64,000 bases of DNA from Paenibacillus sp. FJAT-29882 (lineage in GTDB: Bacteria; Bacillota; Bacilli; Bacillales; DSM-1321). How positions within the stretch are numbered: the first letter of the stretch is position 1; each line of letters starts with the position of its first letter. The notes beneath the pieces were generated by a model that saw only the letters and a program-made list of their open reading frames with translations, was not told the origin of the DNA and searched no databases. The stretch lies in NCBI RefSeq assembly GCF_001510645.1, contig NZ_LMVB01000001.1:186001-250000 (forward strand). Direction: 5' to 3'. Both the position numbers and the translations under genes were made by a program. Below, in pieces: positions 27,251-36,529 of this stretch.

Positions 27251-28458
27251 ATAAACCAGCTTCGCAAATATACACACAACCTTTAACAAAGGGTCGATAT
27301 TGGATCTTACTATTGGGGATTATCTTAGTTGGCTCCAATTTGCGAGCGCCTATTACTTCTGTAGGCCCATTACTATCATCAATAAGGGAAGATTTAGGGT
27401 TATCTAACTTGGTAGCGGGTAGCCTTACGACCGTTCCGTTGCTAGCATTTGCGCTATTTTCACCATTTGCATCGAAAATAGCGAAAAAACTTGGAACTGA
27501 AATGACCATTTTTCTAGCATTACTTGTTCTAACAATCGGGATCGGAACTCGTTTCCTTCCAGGGACGAGTTTCTTGTTCATTGGTACGGTTTTAGTAGGA
27601 CTTGCTATAGCGATCTGTAATGTATTGCTTCCAGGACTTATTAAAAATAATTTCCCTTTACAAATGGGATTAATGACTGGTATTTATGCAGTGTTTATGA
27701 ATGTATTTGGAGCGTTGGGTTCTGGTCTAAGTGTTCCGATCTCTTCGATAGGAAACGTCGGTTGGCGAGGATCTTTAGGAGTTTGGGGCCTTTTATCATG
27801 TCTGGCTATCATCATATGGGCCTTTCAATTAAACAAAAATCAAGACATTCATTCAAACGTACGGAAGCAACCAACTAAAACGAAAAGCATCTGGAAATCT
27901 TCCATCGCATGGAAAGTTACCGTTTTTATGGGAGGCCAATCCTTCATTTTTTATACATTGATGACATGGATGCCTGAAATCATTCAGAATAATGGGTACA
28001 GTACAAGTGAATCTGGATGGATGCTCTCCTTATTACAATTCGCGATTATCCCCATAACGTTTATTATTCCAATCATTGCAGGGAAGTTGGAAAATCAACG
28101 GGTTCTGGCAGTATTTACGGCAGTCTTATATTTTATTGGTATTTTGGGATTATTACTAGGCGTTTTCTTGCCATTGTCGGTCATAGTTATTGGAATAGCT
28201 AGTGGAAGTGCATTTGGCTTGTCGATGATGTTTTTTACATTACGAACAAACGATAGCCAGCAAGCTTCTGAACTTTCAGGGATGGCTCAGTCCATTGGCT
28301 ATCTTTTAGCAGCTCTAGGACCAATTGTATTTGGCTGGCTACATGATGTAACGAGCGGATGGAGTGCGCCACTTATCTTCTTATTACTAGTTATGCCGAT
28401 CATTCTCTTGATTGCCGGACTGGGCGCGGGGAAAGGTTCTATCGAAGATAAGGCATAA
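27247..28458 (+). CDS. MFS transporter, CynX/NimT type
   Basis: Twelve-helix permease of 403 residues. SNLRAPITSVGPLLSSI near the start and GQSFIFYTLMTWMPEI after the central loop are typical of the CynX/NimT (cyanate/nitroimidazole) group. The TTG start overlaps the TGA of the GntR gene. The substrate is unknown; members have been linked to cyanate and 2-nitroimidazole but most are uncharacterised. Confidence 0.87.
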   Translation: MNKPASQIYTQPLTKGRYWILLLGIILVGSNLRAPITSVGPLLSSIREDLGLSNLVAGSLTTVPLLAFALFSPFASKIAKKLGTEMTIFLALLVLTIGIGTRFLPGTSFLFIGTVLVGLAIAICNVLLPGLIKNNFPLQMGLMTGIYAVFMNVFGALGSGLSVPISSIGNVGWRGSLGVWGLLSCLAIIIWAFQLNKNQDIHSNVRKQPTKTKSIWKSSIAWKVTVFMGGQSFIFYTLMTWMPEIIQNNGYSTSESGWMLSLLQFAIIPITFIIPIIAGKLENQRVLAVFTAVLYFIGILGLLLGVFLPLSVIVIGIASGSAFGLSMMFFTLRTNDSQQASELSGMAQSIGYLLAALGPIVFGWLHDVTSGWSAPLIFLLLVMPIILLIAGLGAGKGSIEDKA

Positions 28459-28635
28459 AGATTTTGTAGGCTGTGAAGGATAAAAGGTAGAGAACACATG
28501 AATCATTGCGAGTTCTACAGGTGATTTGTGTATCTTCACTACATGATTCATTTAATAAACCGCAAAAATAGTTGAACAAGAATGCTGTCCAACATTTTGT
28601 TATTGGTAGAATAAGAATGTAATAGGAGGATAAGT

Positions 28636-28905
28636 GTGAATAAATATCTTCAGTCGTTTTCTATGATTTTCTTTGGAATATGTGTACTTTTAGGATCTTG
28701 GTTTATTTCACAATCATTAAAATCAAATCAAGAAAAGATATCAAAAGAAGAGCCATACAGGTATGAACTCCTTTCACCCAATGAAAATAATCTGATCATT
28801 TTTGATAAACAAAGTGGGGATTATTGGAGAAAGTTCATTGAAAGCGATGGAGGACCTATTGAGTGGGAAAAGCAGCCTTCGCCAATTTCTAAGACTTTAG
28901 AATAA
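28636..28905 (+). CDS. Small membrane-anchored protein of unknown function
   Basis: 89 residues: one N-terminal membrane helix (about 8-27), then a polar domain with NNLIIFDKQSGDYWRKFI, reminiscent of short WD/beta-propeller-type strands but too short to assign. GTG start with AGGAGGA 6 bases upstream makes expression credible. It stands alone. I do not recognise the family. Confidence 0.65.
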   Translation: MNKYLQSFSMIFFGICVLLGSWFISQSLKSNQEKISKEEPYRYELLSPNENNLIIFDKQSGDYWRKFIESDGGPIEWEKQPSPISKTLE

Positions 28906-28949
28906 AATATATTCATGAGCGTCTGCTCTTAAGCCCAACGATGAAATAG

Positions 28950-29045
28950 GTTTGCGGAAAAGGGGCGGGGCTTCGCAAAATCAGCTCCGCACCGCCACCT
29001 TCATAAGGTTATCCAATTTGAGAACCTTATGAAGGTGGCTATGCG
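28950..29045. repeat. Long-stem repeat (copy 1)
   Basis: A perfect 17-bp inverted repeat, GCCACCTTCATAAGGTT at 28994-29010 and its complement at 29023-29039, is preceded by GGGGCGGGGCTTCGCA. A second element with the same CGGGGCTTCGCA lead and a 22-bp stem starting CGCCACC lies at 49681-49797. GC-richer than its surroundings; no T run. Confidence 0.7.
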
Positions 29046-29099
29046 CTTTTTCGTAATTGAAGAAGATTCGTTGGCTACGTTGACAGACTCAAAAGTTGA

Positions 29100-29340
29100 T
29101 TGCTTTCTCTATAAATAAGTGCTACAATCACACTAATATAAATCGAAAGGGATGATGGGTGGACGATGGATAACTAATCTTATTTTTTAGAATTTGAAAT
29201 TTTATATTTCGAATGATAATCATATAGGATTAGTCTACCCATTTTTCTACCATCATTAGAGCTATTAAACGCGATAGCTTATTTCAGTTCGGTAAAATGC
29301 GGCTAATCCTTCCAAATGAATTGGGAGGATTTTTTAATTC
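29100..29340 (+). promoter_or_regulatory. vmlR leader: promoter, attenuator structures and terminator
   Basis: Promoter candidate TTGCTT-17-TACAAT at 29100-29128. The leader encodes a short peptide, then GGATTAGTCTACCCAT (29227-29242), which can pair with the peptide-coding strand (ATGGGTGGAC, ACTAATC), and ACCATCAT, which can pair with GATGATGG. It ends in a terminator, AATCCTTCC / GGGAGGATT plus TTTTTT (29306-29336). This is the layout of ribosome-mediated attenuation: drug-stalled ribosomes on the leader would favour readthrough into vmlR. Confidence 0.78.
29152..29190 (+). CDS. Leader peptide of vmlR
   Basis: 12-residue frame MMGGRWITNLIF with GAAAGG just upstream and a TAG stop at 29188-29190. 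The second ATG (29155) may be the start. Its coding strand overlaps the paired arms of the attenuator, so translation would control folding. Confidence 0.65.
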   Translation: MMGGRWITNLIF

Positions 29341-29365
29341 TCCCTAAAAACGAAGGGTGATTAGA

Positions 29366-30997
29366 ATGAAAGAATTACTGCAATTACAACATATATGTGT
29401 TGAAATAAAAGATCAGACAATTTTTAGAAACGTGAATGAAAATGTGCAACAAAGGGATATTATTGGGATTATTGGCAAGAATGGTGCTGGGAAATCTACT
29501 TTATTGCGGTTATTGAACGATGATTTTTTGCCGACAGAAGGACAAATTAAATATATACAGAACGATCTTAAAACCATTATGGTTGAACAAGAAACCGAAT
29601 CGCATTCCTTTGAAGAGATTTCTCCAAAAGAAGTTACATTATTAGAGACGTGGCATGTTCCAACTCATGACTTCTCAAAATTAAGCGGTGGAGAAAAATT
29701 AAAAGCGCGACTAGCAAAAGGACTTGCACAAGATACAGACATCTTATTACTAGATGAACCAACAAACCATCTTGATGAGCAAAGCTTAGAGTTCCTCACT
29801 AACCAGATAAAAAATCATAAAGGTACGGTGATTCTTGTATCGCATGATCGTTATTTTTTAGATGCCGTTGTAACAAAAATTTGGTCGATTGAAAATAAAA
29901 CGCTTATTAGTCACAAAGGTAACTATTCTAGTTATCTGAAATTCCGTGAACAGAAAAGACTTACGCAACAACGAGAATATGAAAAACAGCAAAAAATGGT
30001 TGAACGTATTGAGGGGCAAATGAATGAGCTTACTTCTTGGTCTAAAAAAGCTCATGCACAATCGACGAAAAAAGAATTCCCTAAAGAATACTATCGGGTG
30101 AAAGCAAAGCGCATGGATGCACAAGTAAAATCAAAACAAAAGCGTCTTGAAAAAGAACTTGAAAAAATAAAAGTGGAGCCTCTTGATTCAGAATATAAAG
30201 TGACCTTCTCAATGAAAACAAATAATAGAGTAGGAAAACGTTTCTTAGAAGTTCAAAATTTAACGAAATCGTTTGACGGACGAACACTTTTTAAAGACGC
30301 CAATTTTACGATTCAACATGGTGATAAGATTTCAATTTCTGGCCCAAATGGTAGTGGGAAAACGACGTTATTGAAAGTAATTCTCGGACAGGAAACCGCA
30401 AAAGGGCATGTGTGGCTTTCACCATCTGCAAAAATTGGTTATTTAACACAAGAAGTGTTTGATTTACCACTTGAACAAACACCAGAGCAGCTATTTTATC
30501 AAGAAACCTTCGAGGCAAGAGGAAAAGTTCAAAACTTAATGAAGCATTTAGGATTTATGGCTTCTCAATGGTCAGAACCCATTATGAACATGAGCATGGG
30601 TGAACGTGTGAAGTGTAAGCTTATGAAGTATATTCTAGAAGACAAAGATGTGCTTATCTTAGATGAACCAACGAATCATCTAGACCTAGCTTCGCGTGAA
30701 CAACTAGAAGACACGTTAGCACAATATAATGGTACGCTGTTGGTCGTATCGCATGATCGCTATTTCCTAGAAAAAACAACAACTACAAAACTTGTTATTT
30801 CGAACAGTCGTATACACAAGCAATTGTATGAAGTGGCGCCCAAAAAAGATAATAAGGAAGAAAGACGTTTACAGCTTGAAACAGAAAGGCAAGAAGTTTT
30901 AGGCAAGCTTAGTTTTATGACCCCAAATAATAAAGAATATGCAGAACTTGATCTGAGATTTAACGAGCTTACGAAACAAATAAAAGAGCTTTACTAA
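29366..30997 (+). CDS. vmlR: VmlR, antibiotic-resistance ABC-F ATPase
   Basis: Ribosome-protection ABC-F protein of 543 residues with two ATPase domains and no membrane segment; near the length of B. subtilis VmlR (547) and similar throughout. ABC1 has GKNGAGKST, LSGGEKLKARLAKGL and LLLDEPTNHLD. The interdomain linker, which reaches the peptidyl-transferase centre, contains LTSWSKKAHAQSTKKE. ABC2 has GPNGSGKTT, MSMGERVKCKL and LILDEPTNHLD. It dislodges lincosamide, streptogramin A and pleuromutilin drugs in Bacillus. ATG at 29366 after AAGGG; a GTG at 29357 is less likely. Controlled by the leader upstream. Confidence 0.93.
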   Translation: MKELLQLQHICVEIKDQTIFRNVNENVQQRDIIGIIGKNGAGKSTLLRLLNDDFLPTEGQIKYIQNDLKTIMVEQETESHSFEEISPKEVTLLETWHVPTHDFSKLSGGEKLKARLAKGLAQDTDILLLDEPTNHLDEQSLEFLTNQIKNHKGTVILVSHDRYFLDAVVTKIWSIENKTLISHKGNYSSYLKFREQKRLTQQREYEKQQKMVERIEGQMNELTSWSKKAHAQSTKKEFPKEYYRVKAKRMDAQVKSKQKRLEKELEKIKVEPLDSEYKVTFSMKTNNRVGKRFLEVQNLTKSFDGRTLFKDANFTIQHGDKISISGPNGSGKTTLLKVILGQETAKGHVWLSPSAKIGYLTQEVFDLPLEQTPEQLFYQETFEARGKVQNLMKHLGFMASQWSEPIMNMSMGERVKCKLMKYILEDKDVLILDEPTNHLDLASREQLEDTLAQYNGTLLVVSHDRYFLEKTTTTKLVISNSRIHKQLYEVAPKKDNKEERRLQLETERQEVLGKLSFMTPNNKEYAELDLRFNELTKQIKELY

Positions 30998-31072
30998 CGA
31001 AAAAATGACTTCTCAAAAACGTCTCAATCAGATTGATCGAGATCTGCCATGTTGAAAGTATTACACATTGCT

Positions 31073-31111
31073 AAATAAGACGATTTGCTTTAATTAGCAT
31101 TCGTCTTATTT
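31073..31111 (+). terminator. vmlR terminator
   Basis: Arms AAATAAGACGA and TCGTCTTATTT, then ATTTTGG. The rest of 30998-31333 contains only the CsoR-type site described separately. Confidence 0.75.
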
Positions 31112-31271
31112 ATTTTGGCTTCATTCCATAAGTTCCAAACAATTGCTCGTTATTCGATGGTGGGAGCATAACCTTGAAACAAAATCTAAAAAGTGTACTG
31201 GGACAACTGGCCCGGTTTAATTAAGAGAAGCCAGATAAATTTTGTCAGATACCTCATGTTTTTGTTTGTTT

Positions 31272-31290
31272 TATACCCCTAGTGGGTATA
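31272..31290. promoter_or_regulatory. CsoR-type copper operator upstream of ydhK
   Basis: Perfect-arm palindrome TATACCCCTAGTGGGTATA, 43 bases before the gene. The TACCC/GGGTA arms are those of CsoR/CstR-family repressors. The downstream His/Met-rich lipoprotein makes copper the natural signal. Confidence 0.75.
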
Positions 31291-31333
31291 TTATATTTAT
31301 AACAATAAATTTAAGAATTCGAGGTGTTTTATT

Positions 31334-31897
31334 ATGATGAATAAGCAACTGATTTTTCTTAGTGTCGCTACGATTATTGGTTTAAGTGGATGTGGAAATG
31401 ATACAAGCGACGAGAATCATTCCAACAACAATGAGCATGCCAAACATGAAGAGATGGATCATAGTTCCCATTCTAGTTCAGGTGAAGTTCCTAAAGATTT
31501 GAAGGAAGCAAAGAATCCAACGTATAAAGTTGGCAGTCAAGCATATTTGAAAACAGATCATATGAAAGGGATGGACGGTGCTAAGGCAACAATTGTAGGT
31601 GCTTATGATACGACGGCTTATGCTATTTCATATACCCCGACAACAGGTGGGGAAAGAGTTGAAAATCATAAATGGGTTGTTCAAGAAGAAATTAAAGATG
31701 CCGGTGAGGAAACGTTCGCACCAAGAACGGAAGTCACCATAGAGGCAGACCATATGGAAGGCATGGATGGAGCTATGGCTGAAATTGACTCAGCCGAAAA
31801 AATGACTGTCTATATGGTTGATTACACGCCAACTACTGGTGGAGAAAAAGTAACAAATCATAAATGGGTAACAGAAAGTGAACTATCAACTAAATAA
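31334..31897 (+). CDS. ydhK: YdhK-family DUF1541 lipoprotein
   Basis: Secreted lipoprotein of 187 residues: lipobox LSGC (C20), then a His/Asp/Ser-rich segment with HAKHEEMDHSSHSS, then two DUF1541 repeats (about 65-118 and 128-183). Each repeat carries DHM.GMDGA and YTPTTGGE.V.NHKWV. The paired Met/His motifs look like copper-binding sites, and a CsoR-type operator precedes the gene. It probably scavenges or buffers copper outside the membrane. The start is ATGATG; either ATG fits the GAGGTG site. Confidence 0.88.
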   Translation: MMNKQLIFLSVATIIGLSGCGNDTSDENHSNNNEHAKHEEMDHSSHSSSGEVPKDLKEAKNPTYKVGSQAYLKTDHMKGMDGAKATIVGAYDTTAYAISYTPTTGGERVENHKWVVQEEIKDAGEETFAPRTEVTIEADHMEGMDGAMAEIDSAEKMTVYMVDYTPTTGGEKVTNHKWVTESELSTK

Positions 31898-31981
31898 AGA
31901 ATCATCTACTTTTTTTGTAAAGAAGTCCATCCTTTAGTAGACTAACAAATAGATATAATGCCAATATAAAAGGTGATGTAA

Positions 31982-32527
31982 ATGGACCGTGACATTCAAG
32001 CATATTTTGAGAACTTAGAAGCAAAGGACAAAGATGTTCAATATGAAGCCTTTAATGCAATTTTAGCAGCTACAACTGAAAAAGCGGACTGGGCTTATGA
32101 AGTTTGGGATCAATTACAGGACTGGTTAACAAACCCTGATAATCACAGAAGATCCCGGGCTGCCCAGTTCCTCTCTGGTTTAGCAATTAGTGATCCTGAG
32201 AAGCGGATGCTAAGTGATTTTCCAGCTTTATGGGTAGTAACCAAAGATCCGAAATTTGTGACAGCCCGTCACAGCTTGCAATCAATTTGGAAAGTTGGCT
32301 TAGCTGGACCAGAACAAAAAGAGATGTTGATGCAGCATATTGTTGATCGTTTTCAAAACGGAGCAAATGAGAAACATTACACATTGATTCGCTACGATAT
32401 GATTCAAGGCTTGAAGAATTTATATGATCGAGTAAACGATGAGCAAATTAAGCAAACAGCCATGGAATTAATTGAAACAGAAGAAGATAGCAAGTATCGC
32501 AAGAAGTATCTGTCTGTGTGGAAATAA
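31982..32527 (+). CDS. HEAT-repeat-like helical protein, unknown function
   Basis: 181 residues, all-helical, with repeated helix pairs such as DVQYEAFNAILAATTE and HRRSRAAQFLSGLAIS, reminiscent of HEAT/armadillo scaffolds. No catalytic motif and no signal peptide. Start follows AAAGGTGATGTAA. No operon partner. Distinct from the AlkD-like helical protein at 60527. Confidence 0.75.
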   Translation: MDRDIQAYFENLEAKDKDVQYEAFNAILAATTEKADWAYEVWDQLQDWLTNPDNHRRSRAAQFLSGLAISDPEKRMLSDFPALWVVTKDPKFVTARHSLQSIWKVGLAGPEQKEMLMQHIVDRFQNGANEKHYTLIRYDMIQGLKNLYDRVNDEQIKQTAMELIETEEDSKYRKKYLSVWK

Positions 32528-32798
32528 TGTGAGTACTGTTACTGGAACATAGAAGCTGTCTTTATGGCTTTCAGGACTTGAATTTGTCATTCAATCAATT
32601 AGACGAATGGTTGATTACTACGAATACGAACAATACTCATCTTGAAGTAATAAGCTATTCAACCTGGCATTTTTTCATTATTGAAGCAGTCATTTTGATA
32701 ACAATGATAAAAAATTAAAATAATACACAGAATAAATTGATAACTCTAAATACTTGAGCTATATTTGCACTGTACATATTTTTAAGGGGGAAATGAAA

Positions 32799-33299
32799 AT
32801 GGTTAATTTTACGTGGCAGGGAACTCCAGTAACACAATTAGGAAACGACGTAAAGGTTGGAGATAAAGCTCCTGAATTTACAGTACTAGCGAATGACTTA
32901 TCACCTGTTACACTCGCTGAGTCAAAAGGGAAAGTTCGTTTAATTTCTGTTATACCTTCTATTGATACTCCTGTTTGTGATACACAAACACGTCGTTTTA
33001 ACGAAGAAGCTTCTAAATTAGGGAATGTACAGGTTCTTACTATTAGCGCTGATTTACCGTTTGCACAGAGAAGTTGGTGTGCAGCAAATGGTATTGAGAA
33101 TGTACAAACATTATCAGATCATCGTGATCTGTCATTCGGCGGGGCATACGGTGTTGCTATCCAGGAACTTCGCTTATTAGCACGTGCTATTTTTGTTGTT
33201 GATACAAACGACAAAATAACATATGTTGAGTATGTTAATGAATCAACCGACCACCCAAATTACGAAGCAGCATTAGAAGCAGCTAGAGCAGTATTATAA
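32799..33299 (+). CDS. tpx: Thiol peroxidase Tpx
   Basis: Atypical 2-Cys peroxiredoxin of 166 residues that reduces hydroperoxides with thioredoxin. The peroxidatic Cys is C60 in DTPVCDTQT and the resolving Cys is C94 in RSWCAANG. The ATG at 32799 has AAGGGGG 8 bases upstream; the frame opens earlier at 32754. Its TAA runs directly into the two-hairpin repeat copy B, which must form the 3' end of the transcript. Confidence 0.95.
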   Translation: MVNFTWQGTPVTQLGNDVKVGDKAPEFTVLANDLSPVTLAESKGKVRLISVIPSIDTPVCDTQTRRFNEEASKLGNVQVLTISADLPFAQRSWCAANGIENVQTLSDHRDLSFGGAYGVAIQELRLLARAIFVVDTNDKITYVEYVNESTDHPNYEAALEAARAVL

Positions 33300-33453
33300 A
33301 GTGAACCTTCAATCAGTGGGGGTTTTCTTCATCCCCCACTGATTGTTAGTTGAACCAATCGGGCTTTTACGGGCAGTTGGCCCCCACCTACGCTTCTTCG
33401 ATTCCTCTAAGCCTTGAGGTGGGGGTCTTACTGCCCGTTAATGCGGGATAAAC
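33297..33453 (+). repeat. Two-hairpin repeat element, copy B (full)
   Basis: Starts at the tpx stop as TAAAGTGAACCTTC. Hairpin 1 has arms 33310-33322 (CAATCAGTGGGGG) and 33333-33345; a linker TTAGTTGAACCAATC follows (reverse complement of copy A's linker); hairpin 2 has outer arms CGGGCAGT / ACTGCCCG (33370-33377, 33430-33437) and inner arms CCCCCACCT / AGGTGGGGG. Ends TTAATGCGGGATAAA. Confidence 0.88.
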
Positions 33454-33683
33454 AAGTAGAATTATTTTGGTAGCTCATACATTTTTCAATATTTCGCAGG
33501 TAGGCACAATTCTTGTATAAGAAATTGTGTCTTTTTTTGTTATCGTCTTGAAAATGGTTTTGCAGTATATTTCACAAATTGCGACATAGGAAAAGCGACT
33601 AATGAGTGACAAAAGTAAGCTAGAGTCGGTCATATAAGAGCTTGAAAAACAACTATTGTTTCACTGGGCTCTGCCAGAAAAAG

Positions 33684-33737
33684 TAGATTGCTAGCCACCT
33701 AACAAGCATGAACTTGGTGGCTGTCAATCTTTTTTTG
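33684..33737 (+). terminator. Strong terminator in the tpx-chemoreceptor gap
   Basis: Arms AGATTG..GCCACC and GGTGGC..CAATCT followed by seven T. Upstream, 33601-33690, a short frame SDKSKLESVI is interrupted by TAA and continues ELEKQLLFHWALPEK, possibly a dead small gene served by this terminator. No other gene is seen in 33454-33954. Confidence 0.75.
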
Positions 33738-33954
33738 TGAGAATAAGTATGTTGATAAATTGGATCACAAGCTATAAATAATAAAAATTTTAGAAGAACG
33801 TTAGTTCGTAATAAACGATGAATCGGAATTGGAAATAGCCGACTAGTTATTTTCAAACTGCCCCTAAAAGTATTGCAAATGTAGACGATAATAATAAAGG
33901 TGTTGATTATTGCCGTGAATATGTCTGAAATTACAACAATTGGGAGGGTGACAT

Positions 33955-35940
33955 ATGAAAGTAACTAGACTAAAGGGGGTTCGGCTAGGTTTGAGCAAAA
34001 AATTAATAATAGCGTTTTTAGTCATTTTATTAGTACCAAGTATTTCAATAGCTATATTCTCCTATCAAAGTTCACAAAATAACTTGGATCAACAAATGAT
34101 GGAGACAGCGCAAAAGAATGTAGGAATCATTAATCATTCAGTAGAGCAATTTATTCGTTCGCATATAGATAATGTCAATTATTTAGCGAATTCAGTTGTC
34201 GCTTCTAATATTGTCGAAGATGATGATGTTCAAATAAGAAGATTGCTAGATACAATACAGAGCGACAAAGCAGATGTTGAACAAACATTTATAGCAACAG
34301 AGAAAGGGCAATTTATTAATTCGCCGTCTACAGTAAAAAATCCACCTGGTTATGACCCAAGAGTGCGACCTTGGTATCAGGATGCGATGGCTAATAAGGG
34401 TCAGATACTTATTACAGATCCACGCGTATCGCTAGCGACTAAACAAGTCGTCATTACGATAGCCAAAGCAACGACCGATGGAAAAGGGGTTGTTGCGGTT
34501 GATCTTAAGTTGGAGAGTTTTATCAATTTAGTCAATCAAATCAAAATTGGCAAACAAGGTTATTTATATGTAATTGATAAGAATAATCATTATATTACCC
34601 ACCCGACGATTGAGGTCGGCACACAAGTAGAAGACGATTTGTCCAAAAAATTGCAAGCGGCTCAAACAGGCAAGTTTAATTATATAGCAAATGGGGAACC
34701 GATGAAATTAGCGTTTTCTACGAGTGAATTAACAGGTTGGAAAATTGTCGGCAGTATGAATCAAAGTGAAGTAGCTGATGCAGTTAAACCCATTTTAAAA
34801 ACAACATTAATCGTCATAAGTATTTCGATTATACTTGGGGGCTTATTGATTTTATTCATCATTCGCTCAATGATTCGTCCAATTACGGAGCTAGTCGGGG
34901 CGGCGAATAATTTGAGTCAAGGTGATCTAAGTGTTCGTGTTAATTTAACAAGTAAAGATGAGCTTGGTCAGTTGGCTCAAGCATTTGATCAAATGCGAAA
35001 AAGTCTTAGTGAGATTATTCTCGAAGTTCGGGAAAAGTCGAGTAGCTTAGCAGCATCTTCTGAGCAATTAAATGCAAGTACAGAGCAGAACACGTCTGCA
35101 ACAGAACAAATTTCTTCATCGATTCAGGAAGTGGCTGCAGGTATGGAGAGTCAGTCTACTCAGATTGAACAAAGCTCAAGAATGGCTGGGGAAATGTCAG
35201 CATCGATTCAATATATTGCAAAAAGTTCACAAGAAGTTTCGCAAACGGCAACCAATGCATCATCAGCTGTAGAAGTAGGAAATAAAGCGATCGAAACAAC
35301 GGTTGGACAAATGGAATACATTAAGAAAACGGTGAATGAAATATCAAGCAGCATCCAAGTTTTAAATAGTCACTCACAAGAAATTAGTAAGATTGTAGAC
35401 GTGATTACAAATATAGCCGACCAAACAAATTTACTTGCACTTAATGCAGCGATTGAAGCAGCTAGAGCAGGTGAGCATGGCAAAGGCTTTGCTGTTGTTG
35501 CAGATGAAGTACGTAAGCTTGCAGAACAATCGGCACAATCAACCGATCAAATTAGACAAATGATTGGATCGATTCAGAGTGAAACATCAAATGCAGTGAA
35601 ATCTATGGAATCAGGAACAACAGAAGTAGACAAAGGAATTGAAGTAGTCAGTGATGCAGGTGCATCCTTTGTGGCTATTACAGGTTACTTTACGACAATA
35701 ACCGAACAAATTGAACAAGTAACATCCAAAGTCCAAGATATTTCCACTGGAACAAAACAGTTTGCTAACACTTTTGAAGAAGTTGCAAAAGTAGCAGACT
35801 CTACAGCAGGTGGCGCTCAAAATGTTTCTGCTTCTACACAGGAACAATTAGCTTCTATGGAAGAAATCAGAAGTTCGGCAACTTCTTTATCACAAATCGC
35901 CGAGGAATTGCAGGATATCGTGCAGCAATTTAAACTGTAA
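33955..35940 (+). CDS. Methyl-accepting chemotaxis protein (dCache type)
   Basis: Chemoreceptor of 661 residues, like B. subtilis McpA/McpB/TlpA in length and layout. N-terminal helix (about 16-37), extracellular double-Cache domain ([15 protein letters not shown] is a hallmark), second helix (about 281-305), HAMP, and a cytoplasmic signalling coiled coil with the hairpin tip [20 protein letters not shown] then [20 protein letters not shown]. dCache domains commonly bind amino acids; the ligand is not predicted. GGGAGGG precedes the ATG. A TAAA-13-GCCG pair at 33895 could be a weak SigD-type promoter, but spacing is short. Confidence 0.93.
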   Translation: MKVTRLKGVRLGLSKKLIIAFLVILLVPSISIAIFSYQSSQNNLDQQMMETAQKNVGIINHSVEQFIRSHIDNVNYLANSVVASNIVEDDDVQIRRLLDTIQSDKADVEQTFIATEKGQFINSPSTVKNPPGYDPRVRPWYQDAMANKGQILITDPRVSLATKQVVITIAKATTDGKGVVAVDLKLESFINLVNQIKIGKQGYLYVIDKNNHYITHPTIEVGTQVEDDLSKKLQAAQTGKFNYIANGEPMKLAFSTSELTGWKIVGSMNQSEVADAVKPILKTTLIVISISIILGGLLILFIIRSMIRPITELVGAANNLSQGDLSVRVNLTSKDELGQLAQAFDQMRKSLSEIILEVREKSSSLAASSEQLNASTEQNTSATEQISSSIQEVAAGMESQSTQIEQSSRMAGEMSASIQYIAKSSQEVSQTATNASSAVEVGNKAIETTVGQMEYIKKTVNEISSSIQVLNSHSQEISKIVDVITNIADQTNLLALNAAIEAARAGEHGKGFAVVADEVRKLAEQSAQSTDQIRQMIGSIQSETSNAVKSMESGTTEVDKGIEVVSDAGASFVAITGYFTTITEQIEQVTSKVQDISTGTKQFANTFEEVAKVADSTAGGAQNVSASTQEQLASMEEIRSSATSLSQIAEELQDIVQQFKL

Positions 35941-35980
35941 CATTGGGAAACACATAGCAAGTCTTTAAAAAGGTAGCTCT

Positions 35981-36071
35981 AAAAAGGTCTGACCTCACGT
36001 TCTATACACCGTTTATTACGAAATTATACTAATAAACGATATATAGCAGATGTGAGGTTCTGGACCTTTTT
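35981..36071 (+). terminator. Chemoreceptor terminator
   Basis: Long-loop inverted repeat with arms AAAAAGGTCTGACCTCAC and GTGAGGTTCTGGACCTTTTT cut by a small mismatch. Confidence 0.65.
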
Positions 36072-36190
36072 GTTATGGGGTTGCCTCTTTATGTATAAAC
36101 TAATAACACCATGTCGTTTCCCTACTTTTTAGCCGTTTTGTCCGAATAATATTGATGGTTAAAAAAAGTAATTAAAACAGATTGCCTTAA

Positions 36191-36380
36191 ATGAAAAAAG
36201 ACTACGTGATTCAAGCAGAAACGATTCAAAATGTAATCTCAAATAAGGACAGTACCTTCTCAACGAAAGGCACTTAAAAAGAAATAGAAAAAGAAATTAT
36301 CCAAATGGTTTGAAAGGAAGAGAACAATAATCAAATAAAAGCGGCTGAAGTTTAGGAATAAATAGGGAAACTTTCTGCTT
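36191..36380 (+). pseudogene. Remnant of a sigma-54-type activator (Fis-domain C-terminus)
   Basis: The frame from ATG 36191 reads MKKDYVIQAETIQNVIS, stops, then KEIEKEIIQMV, stop, KEENNNQIKAAEV. Removing one T after KAAEV restores LGINRET, which together is the Fis-type helix-turn-helix found at the C-terminus of PrpR/BkdR-like sigma-54 activators. The AAA+ domain is absent. Its place directly before a broken permease and the four-carbon sugar-acid enzymes suggests it was their regulator. Confidence 0.65.
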
Positions 36381-36529
36381 TTTTTACGATGATTAGTTGC
36401 AATATTAAACAATTTAATGACATTAGGGAAATGTAATCAAAAACTGTTGCAATTGGAAACGTTTTATCTTAATATAATGAATGCAACCGATATTTTCATA
36501 TAAATGATTTTTCTAATAGGGTATTAAAG

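Noticed and set aside
33895..33920. SigD promoter for the chemoreceptor
   Set aside because: TAAA and GCCG are present, but the 13-base gap and poor -10 remainder make it too weak to list as a feature.
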